Below are positions 55,470 through 62,675 of a stretch of DNA of 64,000 nucleotides, piece by piece. The translations under genes and the position numbers were made by a program. The stretch spans positions 2,543,919 through 2,607,918 of the forward strand of contig JAVSMO010000001.1 of assembly GCA_032027165.1 (NCBI GenBank), written 5' to 3'. The notes below the pieces were generated by a model, which worked only from the letters and a program-made list of their open reading frames with translations, ran no database searches and had not been told where the DNA came from. The stretch is from Denitratisoma sp. (GTDB lineage Bacteria > Pseudomonadota > Gammaproteobacteria > Burkholderiales > Rhodocyclaceae). How positions within the stretch are numbered: the stretch's first letter is position 1; the number at the start of each line of letters is the position of its first letter.

Positions 55470-56066
55470 ATGGCCGAAGACCAAGGCATGATCGGACGTT
55501 GCTGGAACGCGTTGAAGCGCCCCAGCGCCAAATACTCCCTGCTGACCCTGCTGGTGGTCGGCTTTTTCTCCGGCATCGTCTTCTGGGGCGGTTTCAACAC
55601 CGCGATGGAGGCGACCAATACGCTGGAGTTCTGCATCTCCTGCCACGAGATGCGCGACACGGTCTATCAGGAATACAAGAAGACCATCCATTACCAGAAC
55701 CGCACCGGCGTGCGCGCCATCTGCTCCGACTGCCACGTGCCGAAGGACTGGGTGCACAAGGTGGCGCGCAAGATCCAGGCCACGAAGGAGCTCTACGGCA
55801 AGGCGATGGGCACCATCGACACGCCGGAGAAGTTCGAGGCCAAGCGCCTGGAGCTGGCGCAGAACGAATGGCGGCGCATGAAGGCGTCGGACTCGCGCGA
55901 GTGCCGCAACTGCCACGGCTTCGAGGGCATGAACAGCGAGGTGCAGAAGCCGCGGGCGAGGAAGCAGCACGAGCTGGCGCAGCGCGACGGCGAGACCTGC
56001 ATCGACTGCCACAAGGGCATCGCCCACCAGAAGCCCAAGGGCATGAAGGAAGACGACGAGGAGTAA
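55470..56066 (+). CDS. NapC/NirT-family tetraheme cytochrome
   Basis: Inner-membrane quinol dehydrogenase of 198 residues with one membrane helix (about 24-45, SLLTLLVVGFFSGIVFWGG). All four haem motifs are canonical: CISCHEM, CSDCH, CRNCH and CIDCH. It closely resembles the tetraheme protein at 44.2 kb but has the normal first haem. It may donate electrons from quinol to a periplasmic nitrate reductase or to the nos cytochromes; no napA is in the window. A GGAG site precedes the ATG, and a terminator follows. Confidence 0.9.
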   Translation: MAEDQGMIGRCWNALKRPSAKYSLLTLLVVGFFSGIVFWGGFNTAMEATNTLEFCISCHEMRDTVYQEYKKTIHYQNRTGVRAICSDCHVPKDWVHKVARKIQATKELYGKAMGTIDTPEKFEAKRLELAQNEWRRMKASDSRECRNCHGFEGMNSEVQKPRARKQHELAQRDGETCIDCHKGIAHQKPKGMKEDDEE

Positions 56067-56084
56067 GCGCTCTCCTCCGGTATA

Positions 56085-56114
56085 AAAAAGGCGGAACTCC
56101 GGTTCCGCCTTTTT
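56085..56114. terminator. Bidirectional-type terminator after the NapC-like gene
   Basis: GGCGGAAC (56090-56097) pairs with GTTCCGCC (56102-56109) around TCCG; an A run precedes and a T run follows. It ends the tetraheme transcript before the NapF-like gene. Confidence 0.9.
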
Positions 56115-56129
56115 ATTTAAAATTTGCAA

Positions 56130-56612
56130 ATGGCCGACATCAGCCGCCGCCAGTTCCTGCGCGGCGATTTCTCCGGAAGAAAAACCGCGCCGCCGCGCCC
56201 GCCCTGGGCGCGGCCCGAGGCGGCGTTCGTCGCCGCCTGCACGCGCTGCTGCGACTGCGTCAATGTCTGCCCGCAACATATTCTGACACTCGACCGGGAG
56301 GCGCGGCCGACGGTGGATTTCGGCCGCGGCGAGTGCACCTTCTGCGGCAAATGCGCGGAAGCCTGCCAGCCGCAGGCGCTCGAAAAACGCGAAGGCACGC
56401 CGCCCTGGCGGCTCAAGGCGCTGATTCAGAGCAACTGCCTGGCCAGGACCAACGTGGTGTGCCGCGTCTGCGGGGACGTCTGCCCGGTGCAGGCCATCCG
56501 CTTTCGCCCGGCTGTGATGGCGGCCGCGCAGCCGGAGGTGGATAACGCACTGTGCACGGGCTGCGGCGCCTGCCATGCGCCGTGTCCGGCGCAGGCGATC
56601 CGCATCGCCTGA
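56130..56612 (+). CDS. napF: NapF-like polyferredoxin
   Basis: Cytoplasmic Fe-S protein of 160 residues. It starts MADISRRQFLRGDFSGRK, the twin-arginine-like RRQFLRG region found in NapF, although NapF stays in the cytoplasm. Cluster cysteines are CTRCCDCVNVCP, CTFCGKCAEACQP, CRVCGDVCP and CTGCGACHAPCP, enough for three to four [4Fe-4S] clusters. NapF helps NapA maturation in E. coli, but no napA is present in the window; a role in nitrate or N2O metabolism is inferred. There is no strong ribosome site; TTG 56124 is an alternative start. Confidence 0.75.
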   Translation: MADISRRQFLRGDFSGRKTAPPRPPWARPEAAFVAACTRCCDCVNVCPQHILTLDREARPTVDFGRGECTFCGKCAEACQPQALEKREGTPPWRLKALIQSNCLARTNVVCRVCGDVCPVQAIRFRPAVMAAAQPEVDNALCTGCGACHAPCPAQAIRIA

Positions 56613-56617
56613 AGCGC

Positions 56618-57289
56618 TTATTCCTTCCCGGGGTCCTGAATGCTCGTCAGATAGGCCAGGACGTCCTGGATATCCTTTTCCTTGAGCGTGTTGAGGATGC
56701 CCGCCGGACCATCCTCGTCGTGCGGGCGTTCGCCCTTGAGGTAGCTGTCGACCTGTTTCTTCAGGTAATTGGTGTACTGGCCGACGAGCATGGGAAACTT
56801 GCCGCGGCCACGGCCGTCCCGTGCATGGCAGGACGCGCAATCCTTCTGGTAGATGGCCTTGCCGTTTTCGATGTCCCCTTCGGCACGCGGCACGATCATC
56901 ACCTTTTCCATCGCCAGCAGGCGGGTCAGCGCATCGTCGCTGTCCTTGAAAGCCGGCGGCCTGGTCGGCAGCTGGATCCTTGCCAGGTATTCCGAAACGG
57001 CCTCGATGTCCTCGTCGGGCAGTTCGCGCTCCTGCGTGTAGGGATACATCGGCAGGTTGATGCGCTTGCGCGCGCGGAAGGACTTCAGCTGGTCCTTCAG
57101 GTAGGCCGCCCGCTGGCCGGCGATGCGCGGATATTCGCCACGCTTGCCGCCCTGGCCGAACTCGCCGTGGCAGGCGGCACAGACGCCATTGATCTCCTTG
57201 CCCTTGTCCTCTTCGGCGGCAGGCGCATGGCTGGCGGCGACACTCAGCCCAAAAAGCAAAACGAGGAAACGGACTGCCGGGCTGCGCAT
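56618..57289 (-). CDS. Diheme cytochrome c4-like protein
   Basis: Periplasmic diheme cytochrome of 223 residues with a signal peptide (about residues 1-25) and two haem motifs, CAACH near residue 37 and CASCH near 141, each followed by a c4-type domain (GQRAAYLKDQLKSFRARKR; GQYTNYLKKQVDSYLKGER). It is convergent with the NapF-like gene. Cytochromes c4 carry electrons from quinol oxidation to terminal enzymes, and a nos-linked role fits the position. Confidence 0.88.
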   Translation of the reverse strand: MRSPAVRFLVLLFGLSVAASHAPAAEEDKGKEINGVCAACHGEFGQGGKRGEYPRIAGQRAAYLKDQLKSFRARKRINLPMYPYTQERELPDEDIEAVSEYLARIQLPTRPPAFKDSDDALTRLLAMEKVMIVPRAEGDIENGKAIYQKDCASCHARDGRGRGKFPMLVGQYTNYLKKQVDSYLKGERPHDEDGPAGILNTLKEKDIQDVLAYLTSIQDPGKE

Positions 57290-57365
57290 GATGTCAGGGA
57301 ACTCGTGGAGTTTTCCGAAGGGCTGTCATTCTGCTCAAACCCGATTCGGGTTGACTTGATTGGGG

Positions 57366-57842
57366 TCAATGGCCGCTTTCGAAACGAAACGGCACGGTGA
57401 TGTTCTTACGCCCGACCTCCAGCATCACGGTGGCCTGCCACACCATCCTGCCGGTCACGCACACGGGCAGGGTGGTTTCGCCGACATGGCGGCCTTCGCT
57501 GGCAGCCAGAGGCAGGCGGTGCAGGCCCATGTTCATGTCCACGCCTTCGAAGTCGACGGTCACGCGCTCGGCCTGCGCACCCTCGACCGTCACGATGACG
57601 CGCATCGGGCTCGATGTCGGCACCGGCCTCGGCTCCAGCGCCATCCCGACGCGCCCGCCGCCGGGCAAGGCGGCCGAACATGCCTGCCGATCCAGGCGGC
57701 AGTCTTCCACGAGCGGCAAGGGCACGTCGGCGCGCGGCAGCCATAAAAGGCCCGCCGCCGCAGCGACCAGCATCGCCACGATGACCACCACGGGTGGATA
57801 AAAATTTCTTTTGTCGCTCACAGCGAGAACTATGCCTGCCAT
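57366..57842 (-). CDS. Membrane-anchored small protein of unknown function
   Basis: From ATG 57842 (MAGIVLAVSDKRNFY) the protein has 158 residues with one membrane helix (about 15-38) and a periplasmic beta-rich domain (VIVTVEGAQAERVTVDFEG, then GRMVWQATVMLEVGRKN) with some resemblance to FixH/YtkA-type domains. An upstream ATG at 57884 gives 172 residues but its start codon lies inside the FNR-type palindrome at 57878-57891, so the shorter form is preferred. It is in line with the cytochrome c4-like gene and divergent from nosZ. Function is not known. Confidence 0.55.
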   Translation of the reverse strand: MAGIVLAVSDKRNFYPPVVVIVAMLVAAAAGLLWLPRADVPLPLVEDCRLDRQACSAALPGGGRVGMALEPRPVPTSSPMRVIVTVEGAQAERVTVDFEGVDMNMGLHRLPLAASEGRHVGETTLPVCVTGRMVWQATVMLEVGRKNITVPFRFESGH

Positions 57843-57877
57843 GGGGACATTGTCATTGCCCGGCACTCGGAACTTAT

Positions 57878-57891
57878 TTGACATTCGTCAA
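57878..57891 (+). promoter_or_regulatory. FNR/DNR-type palindrome before nosZ
   Basis: TTGACATTCGTCAA is a perfect palindrome of the TTGAY-N4-RTCAA type. Its centre lies about 31 bp before a TAAAGT -10-like element (57913-57918), as for a class II activated promoter, and it sits between divergent nosZ and the small membrane-protein gene. FNR, DNR or NnrR family regulators are the candidates. Confidence 0.75.
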
Positions 57892-58038
57892 GGATTTGGC
57901 ACGCTACTGGAATAAAGTGATGCGGCAAAGTGTCGCAGCGTCGATTTGTCGCACATGTCTGCTAAAGTGCCCGTCGGCCCAGTGCCTTGGTTGCAGTGTA
58001 AGAAATTATCAAGTTGTTGTCCTCTAGGGAGAATCTCT

Positions 58039-60330
58039 ATGAAAAAGATGAGTAAGCGGGCGATATCGCTGCTGCTCGCGGCCGGCGTCGGCATGACCGC
58101 CAATGCCGCGTGGTCGGCGGAAACGCTGCAGGACGTCCTGAAGCGTCGCAACCTGTCGCAGCAGGACCTGCTGGCTGCGGCCAAAACCTACGTACCGACC
58201 GGCAAGCGCGACGAATTCGTGACCTTCAGTTCGGGCGGCCAAAGCGGCCAGATCATCGTCTACGGCGTGCCGTCGATGCGCATCCTCAAGTACATCGGCG
58301 TGTTCACCCCCGAGCCCTGGCAGGGCTATGGCTACGACGAGAACTCGAAAGCGGTGCTGGCGCAGGGCAGGATCGACGGCAAGGACATCACCTGGGGCGA
58401 CACCCACCACCCGGCGATCTCCGAGACCAACGGCGAATACGACGGCCAGTTCCTCTTCATCAACGACAAGGCCAACCCGCGCCTGGCGGTGATCGACCTG
58501 CGCGACTTCGAGACCAAGCAGATCGTGGTCAACCCGATCTTCAAGTCCGAGCACGGCGGCGCCTTCGTCAGCCCGAACACCGACTACGTCATCGAGGCCG
58601 CCCAATATGCCGCCCCGCTGGAGAACAAGAAGTTCTTCCCGCTCGAGGAGTTCAACGAGAAGTACCGCGGCGGCGTCACCTACTGGAAGTTCGACCGCAA
58701 GGAAGGCCGCATCGACGCGAAGGAGTCCTTCTCCCTCGAGCTGCCGCCCTACTCGCAGGACCTTTCCGACTTCGGCAAGGGCCCGTCGGACGGCTGGTCG
58801 TTCACCAACTCCTTCTGCTCGGAGCGCTACGTCGGCGGCATCGAGAAGGGCCGTCCGCCCTATGAGGCCGGCTGCTCGGCGAAGGATACCGACTACCTGC
58901 ACGTGATCAACTGGAAGAAGGCCGCCGAGATCGTCAAGGCCGGCAAGGCCAAGAAGATCAACGGCCACAACGTGATCATGATGGACACGGCCGTCAAGGA
59001 AGGCATCCTCTTCCTGGTGCCCGAGCCGAAGTCCCCGCACGGCGTCGACGTCACCCCGGACGGCAAGTTCATGGTCGTCTCCGGCAAGCTCGACACCCAT
59101 GTCTCGGTGTACAGCTTCGAGAAGATCCAGGCGGCCATCAAGGCCGGCAAGTTCGAGTCGAAGGACCCGTATGGCATTCCGGTGATCGGCCTCAAGGATG
59201 CGGTGCACGTACAGGTGCCGCTCGGCCTCGGCCCGCTGCACACGCAGTACGACTCCAAAGCCTGCGTCGCCTACACCTCGTTGTATGTCGACTCGCAGGT
59301 CGCCAAGTGGAACTACTGCGAAGGCAAGGTGCTCGACAAGATCAGCGTGCACTACAACATCGGCCACCTGATGACCATGGAAGGCGATTCCGCCAAGCCG
59401 GCCGGCAAGTACCTCGTCGCGCTGAACAAGCTGGCGATCGATCGCTTCGTGCCGGTCGGGCCCCTGCATCCGCAGAACCACCAGCTGATCGACATCAGCA
59501 ACGACAAGATGCAGCTCCTCTACGACATGCCGCTGCCGCTGGGCGAGCCGCACTATGCCGTCTCCATCGCCGCCACCAAGCTGAAGCCGGGCGTGCGCTA
59601 CAAGGTCGGCACCGACAGCCGCACCGACAAGCCGCACCCGGGCGCCGTCCGCGCCGGCGAGGAGAAGACCGAGAAGAAGGGCAACAAGGTCACGGTCTGG
59701 GGCACGCTGATCCGCTCGCACATCACGCCCGAGACCATCGAGGCGGAAGTGGGCGACGAGATCACCATCCACCTGACCAACCTCGAGCGCGCCCAGGACG
59801 AAACCCACGGCTTCACGGTGTCGACCTACAACACGCACGCCTCGGTCGAGCCGGGCAAGACCGTGACGGTGAAGTTCAAGGCGGACAAGGAAGGCGTCTA
59901 TCCGTACTACTGCACGGAGTTCTGCTCGGCGCTGCACCTCGAGATGCAGGGCTACCTCCTGGTCAAGCCGAAGGGCTGGAAGCCGACCAAGACGACGCTC
60001 GCCAAGCAGTCCTACACCGAGGACGACTACAAGAAGCAGCTGAAGAAGATCGCCGACACCCAGGCGGTGATCGACTCCGTGGTCGGCTACATCACTTCGG
60101 TGAACTACAAGGACTTCCCGGATGTCGTGGCCATGGTCGAGGACGCCACCGATCAGCTGAACAAGATCAAGGACGCCAAGGCCAAGCATGAGGACGCCGC
60201 CAAGAAGAAGGACTGGGAACAGGCCAACCTCTGGGCCGAGCAGGTCTGGCAGTACCAGGTGAAAGCGGCCGACCTCGGCCTGCGCGCCAAGACCTACCTC
60301 GAGCAGGCCGGCGCCAAGAAGGTCAAGTAA
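58039..60330 (+). CDS. nosZ: Nitrous-oxide reductase, clade II, Sec-exported
   Basis: Periplasmic copper enzyme of 763 residues that reduces N2O to N2. The N-terminus is a Sec-type signal (MKKMSKRAISLLLAAGVG) without a twin-arginine motif, the mark of clade II. The seven-bladed propeller carries CuZ histidines (DTHHPAIS, EHGGAFVSP, SPHGVDVTPDG and others). The C-terminal cupredoxin has the CuA site CTEFCSALHLEM at residues 625-636. About 120 extra residues follow, rich in Lys and helix-forming, with no CX2CH. The long in-frame extension to 57946 lacks a signal-peptide role; AGGGAGA precedes the chosen ATG. Confidence 0.96.
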   Translation: MKKMSKRAISLLLAAGVGMTANAAWSAETLQDVLKRRNLSQQDLLAAAKTYVPTGKRDEFVTFSSGGQSGQIIVYGVPSMRILKYIGVFTPEPWQGYGYDENSKAVLAQGRIDGKDITWGDTHHPAISETNGEYDGQFLFINDKANPRLAVIDLRDFETKQIVVNPIFKSEHGGAFVSPNTDYVIEAAQYAAPLENKKFFPLEEFNEKYRGGVTYWKFDRKEGRIDAKESFSLELPPYSQDLSDFGKGPSDGWSFTNSFCSERYVGGIEKGRPPYEAGCSAKDTDYLHVINWKKAAEIVKAGKAKKINGHNVIMMDTAVKEGILFLVPEPKSPHGVDVTPDGKFMVVSGKLDTHVSVYSFEKIQAAIKAGKFESKDPYGIPVIGLKDAVHVQVPLGLGPLHTQYDSKACVAYTSLYVDSQVAKWNYCEGKVLDKISVHYNIGHLMTMEGDSAKPAGKYLVALNKLAIDRFVPVGPLHPQNHQLIDISNDKMQLLYDMPLPLGEPHYAVSIAATKLKPGVRYKVGTDSRTDKPHPGAVRAGEEKTEKKGNKVTVWGTLIRSHITPETIEAEVGDEITIHLTNLERAQDETHGFTVSTYNTHASVEPGKTVTVKFKADKEGVYPYYCTEFCSALHLEMQGYLLVKPKGWKPTKTTLAKQSYTEDDYKKQLKKIADTQAVIDSVVGYITSVNYKDFPDVVAMVEDATDQLNKIKDAKAKHEDAAKKKDWEQANLWAEQVWQYQVKAADLGLRAKTYLEQAGAKKVK

Positions 60331-60353
60331 ACCGATCTTCGGGTAGACCCGTT

Positions 60354-60384
60354 ACGGGGAGCATGGCAACATGCTCCCCGTTTT
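60354..60384 (+). terminator. Strong hairpin terminator after nosZ
   Basis: ACGGGGAGCATG (60354-60365) pairs with CATGCTCCCCGT (60370-60381) around GCAA, followed by TTTC. It should reduce transcription into the downstream cytochrome and stabilise the nosZ message end. Confidence 0.85.
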
Positions 60385-60411
60385 CTTCACATTCGAATCA
60401 GGAGATACCAC

Positions 60412-60726
60412 ATGAAACGATCGACCGTGCTCGCCGTGCTGGCGGGACTGACTTTCGGTGCCGGCAACGCCTTCGCCCTCGACGGCGCCAAGCTCTACCA
60501 GGAAAAGACCTGCGTCGCCTGCCACGGCAAGGATGCCAAGAAGCCGCTGACGCCGAACTATCCGAAGCTGGCCGGCCAGAACGCCGCCTATGCCGAACAG
60601 CAGATGAAGGACATCAAGAGCGGCGCCCGCGCCAACGGCCAGAGCGCCGCCATGAAGGGCGTCATGCATCTGGTCAGCGACGAAGAGATCAAGGCGCTCG
60701 CCGAGTATCTTTCAAAGCTGAAGTAA
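60412..60726 (+). CDS. Monoheme cytochrome c next to nosZ
   Basis: Small periplasmic cytochrome of 104 residues with a signal peptide (residues 1-22) and one CVACH motif near residue 34; axial Met is probably in QSAAMKGVMH. The ribosome site AGGAG lies before the ATG. A cytochrome at this position is common in clade II nos clusters and probably feeds electrons to the CuA site. A perfect GACTGACTTT copy falls in its signal peptide (AGLTFGAG). Confidence 0.9.
   Translation: MKRSTVLAVLAGLTFGAGNAFALDGAKLYQEKTCVACHGKDAKKPLTPNYPKLAGQNAAYAEQQMKDIKSGARANGQSAAMKGVMHLVSDEEIKALAEYLSKLK
60446..60455 (+). repeat. Dispersed word GACTGACTTT, copy 9
   Basis: Perfect copy in the signal-peptide part of the monoheme cytochrome gene, read as AGLTFG. 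Confidence 0.7.
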
Positions 60727-60746
60727 TTCGCCGCCCGCCCGACCTA

Positions 60747-60772
60747 GACGGCCGCCTGTGAGCGGCCGTCTT
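60747..60772 (+). terminator. Hairpin after the monoheme cytochrome
   Basis: GACGGCCGC (60747-60755) pairs with GCGGCCGTC (60762-60770); only two T residues follow, so termination is likely to be partial. Confidence 0.6.
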
Positions 60773-60775
60773 CCA

Positions 60776-60789
60776 TTGACTCAAGTCAA
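60776..60789 (+). promoter_or_regulatory. FNR/DNR-type palindrome before the diheme cytochrome
   Basis: TTGACTCAAGTCAA is of the same TTGAY-N4-RTCAA type as the nosZ site. A GATAAT -10-like element at 60811-60816 lies about 31 bp from its centre, the class II spacing. Confidence 0.75.
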
Positions 60790-60852
60790 TGTCCCATTCC
60801 CCAGTTCGGCGATAATTCAGGCATTCCTAATATTCCATTGTAGGAGATCGTG

Positions 60853-61584
60853 ATGAAGAAAATCGCATTGGCCTTGTCGCTTGCCTTGTCTTCGGCGCTG
60901 GCACTAGCCGGTCCGCCCGCGCCAAAAGCCGCCGGCATCGAGTCCAAGGATTACCAGTGGGCGAAGATGGAAGGCGAATTCAAGGAAGCGCTGTCCAAGA
61001 AGGGCGACGTCAAGCGCGGCCAGGACACCTACGAAATCTGCGGCGCCTGCCACCTGCCGACCGGCGCCGGCCGCCCCGACGGCACCTTCCCGCAGCTCGC
61101 CGGCCAGCACACCACGGTGCTGATCAAGCAGATGGCCGACATCCGCATGGGCCTGCGCGACAACCCGACCATGTATCCCTTCGCCAAGGAAATGACCGAC
61201 CCGCAGGACCTGGCCGACACCTCGGCCTACATCCAGAGCCTGTGCATCCCGATCGACCACGGCAAGTATGAAGGCGCCGACGCCGCCAAGCAGATCGCCG
61301 CCGGCAAGGCCCTCTACGAGAAGCAGTGCGTCGAGTGCCACGGCAAGAACGGCGAAGGCAACAAGGAGAAGTTCTATCCCGTCATCGCCGGGCAGCACTA
61401 CAAGTACCTGCTGCGCCAGATGACCGAAATCCGCGACGGCCACCGCCGCAACGCCAACCCGGACATGGTGAAGGTCATCAAGCCCTACACCAACGACCAG
61501 TTGGTGGCGATCTCCGCCTATCAGTCCAGCCTCTCCATGCCCGGCGCCATGTGCAAGCCGAAGGGCGCCGCCAAGAAGAAGTAA
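60853..61584 (+). CDS. Diheme cytochrome c in the nos cluster
   Basis: Periplasmic cytochrome of 243 residues with a signal peptide (residues 1-20, MKKIALALSLALSSALALA) and two haem motifs, CGACH near residue 63 and CVECH near 160. It resembles a c4-type tandem (GQHTTVLIKQMADIRMG; GQHYKYLLRQMTEIRDG). It has its own FNR-type promoter site. GTG 60850 directly precedes the chosen ATG. A likely role is electron delivery to NosZ from the quinol side. Confidence 0.88.
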   Translation: MKKIALALSLALSSALALAGPPAPKAAGIESKDYQWAKMEGEFKEALSKKGDVKRGQDTYEICGACHLPTGAGRPDGTFPQLAGQHTTVLIKQMADIRMGLRDNPTMYPFAKEMTDPQDLADTSAYIQSLCIPIDHGKYEGADAAKQIAAGKALYEKQCVECHGKNGEGNKEKFYPVIAGQHYKYLLRQMTEIRDGHRRNANPDMVKVIKPYTNDQLVAISAYQSSLSMPGAMCKPKGAAKKK

Positions 61585-61593
61585 CGCTGCATT

Positions 61594-61621
61594 CCTGCCG
61601 CCCGCTCGCTCGGGCGGCAGG
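61594..61621 (+). repeat. Hairpin between the diheme cytochrome and nosB
   Basis: CCTGCCGCCCG (61594-61604) pairs with CGGGCGGCAGG (61611-61621) around CTCGCT. There is no T run; it probably stabilises the message end. Confidence 0.6.
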
Positions 61622-61686
61622 TCTACAAAGCCGCGCGGCCGGGAACGCCCCGGCCCCGGGCGGCATTACCTGACAGAGAACCGATC

Positions 61687-62670
61687 ATGCCAGCCCAGAA
61701 AAATCCGAACCTCATCGTCGCCGCACTGACGGGCATCGCCCTCGTGGCAATGATCGCCGCCTACTTCGCGCCGATCTGGTGGGTGTCGCTCACCGCGCCG
61801 AACTACCCGAAGGACGCCTTCCCCGACGGCATCCGCATCCACTTCCATTTCGACGGCGTCTACAACGGCTGCAAGGCCGCCGGCAAGGGCAGCCGCATGG
61901 CGGAAGAGATCATCCAGAAGGATCTTTCCCACGAGGATGAACGCTACAACCCGATCCTCGACAAGGGCAAGGCCCACGACAAGGGCGCCCAAGGCCTCGA
62001 CTGCGTGCACGAGATGAACACCATCAACCACTACGTCGGCATGTTTCCCATCGCCACCGGCGCGCCGGTGGAGAAGCCGCTGGCGAAGTTCTTCTTCGCC
62101 TTCTTCGCCACCATGATGCTGGCCTTCGCCGTGGCGCAGAAGAAGCTGCGCCTGGTCGTGCTGGGCGCGGGCTTCGCCGCCACCGCCGCCTGGATGATCG
62201 TCGACCAGTATGTGCTGGGCCACCTGGCCACGCACGTCGAGGAATACGTGCGCGAGGCCGGCACCTTCTTCAAGGAGCCCGAGCGGATCAAGGCCTGGGG
62301 CGACAACGTGACCCTGATCACCCACATCGTCATCGCCGGTCTCGTCGCCGTCATGGCGGTGGTCGTCGCCGGCGTGGCGAAGGTCCGCGGCTTCCAGCTG
62401 CTGCTGGCCCTGGTGCCGGCGCTGCTGCCGGTGTATTTCGTCGTAACCTACGCCGGCTGGCTGTGGTTCTTCGGCCACAACCTGCACCCCTGGGGCGCCT
62501 TCACCGTGAAACCCTTCATGCCGACCGTCTTCGGCGAAGGCAAGGTGGCGCAGTTCTCCACCTATTCCTATCCCTACTGGGGCTACGCCCTCCTGCTGGT
62601 GGTGTTCGCCGCGCTGATGCTGGCGCTGCTCATCCGCCGCAAGCAGCTGCGCGAAGGCGCGGTAGAGTAG
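61687..62670 (+). CDS. nosB: NosB-like membrane protein of the clade II nos cluster
   Basis: Inner-membrane protein of 327 residues with about six membrane segments: one at 12-32, then a large extracytoplasmic loop (about 33-135), then a cluster of five. The loop holds HFHFDG and paired cysteines (NGCKAAG, LDCVHEM). It occupies the NosB position between nosZ and nosD known from Wolinella and Dechloromonas. The role in N2O respiration is unresolved. It is close to nosD, five bases away. Confidence 0.82.
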   Translation: MPAQKNPNLIVAALTGIALVAMIAAYFAPIWWVSLTAPNYPKDAFPDGIRIHFHFDGVYNGCKAAGKGSRMAEEIIQKDLSHEDERYNPILDKGKAHDKGAQGLDCVHEMNTINHYVGMFPIATGAPVEKPLAKFFFAFFATMMLAFAVAQKKLRLVVLGAGFAATAAWMIVDQYVLGHLATHVEEYVREAGTFFKEPERIKAWGDNVTLITHIVIAGLVAVMAVVVAGVAKVRGFQLLLALVPALLPVYFVVTYAGWLWFFGHNLHPWGAFTVKPFMPTVFGEGKVAQFSTYSYPYWGYALLLVVFAALMLALLIRRKQLREGAVE

Positions 62671-62675
62671 GGCCC

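Noticed and set aside
58024..60189. A long minus-strand frame opposite nosZ
   Set aside because: Its Val/Leu/Gly/Asp-rich pattern is the complement of nosZ codons; there is no recognisable domain.
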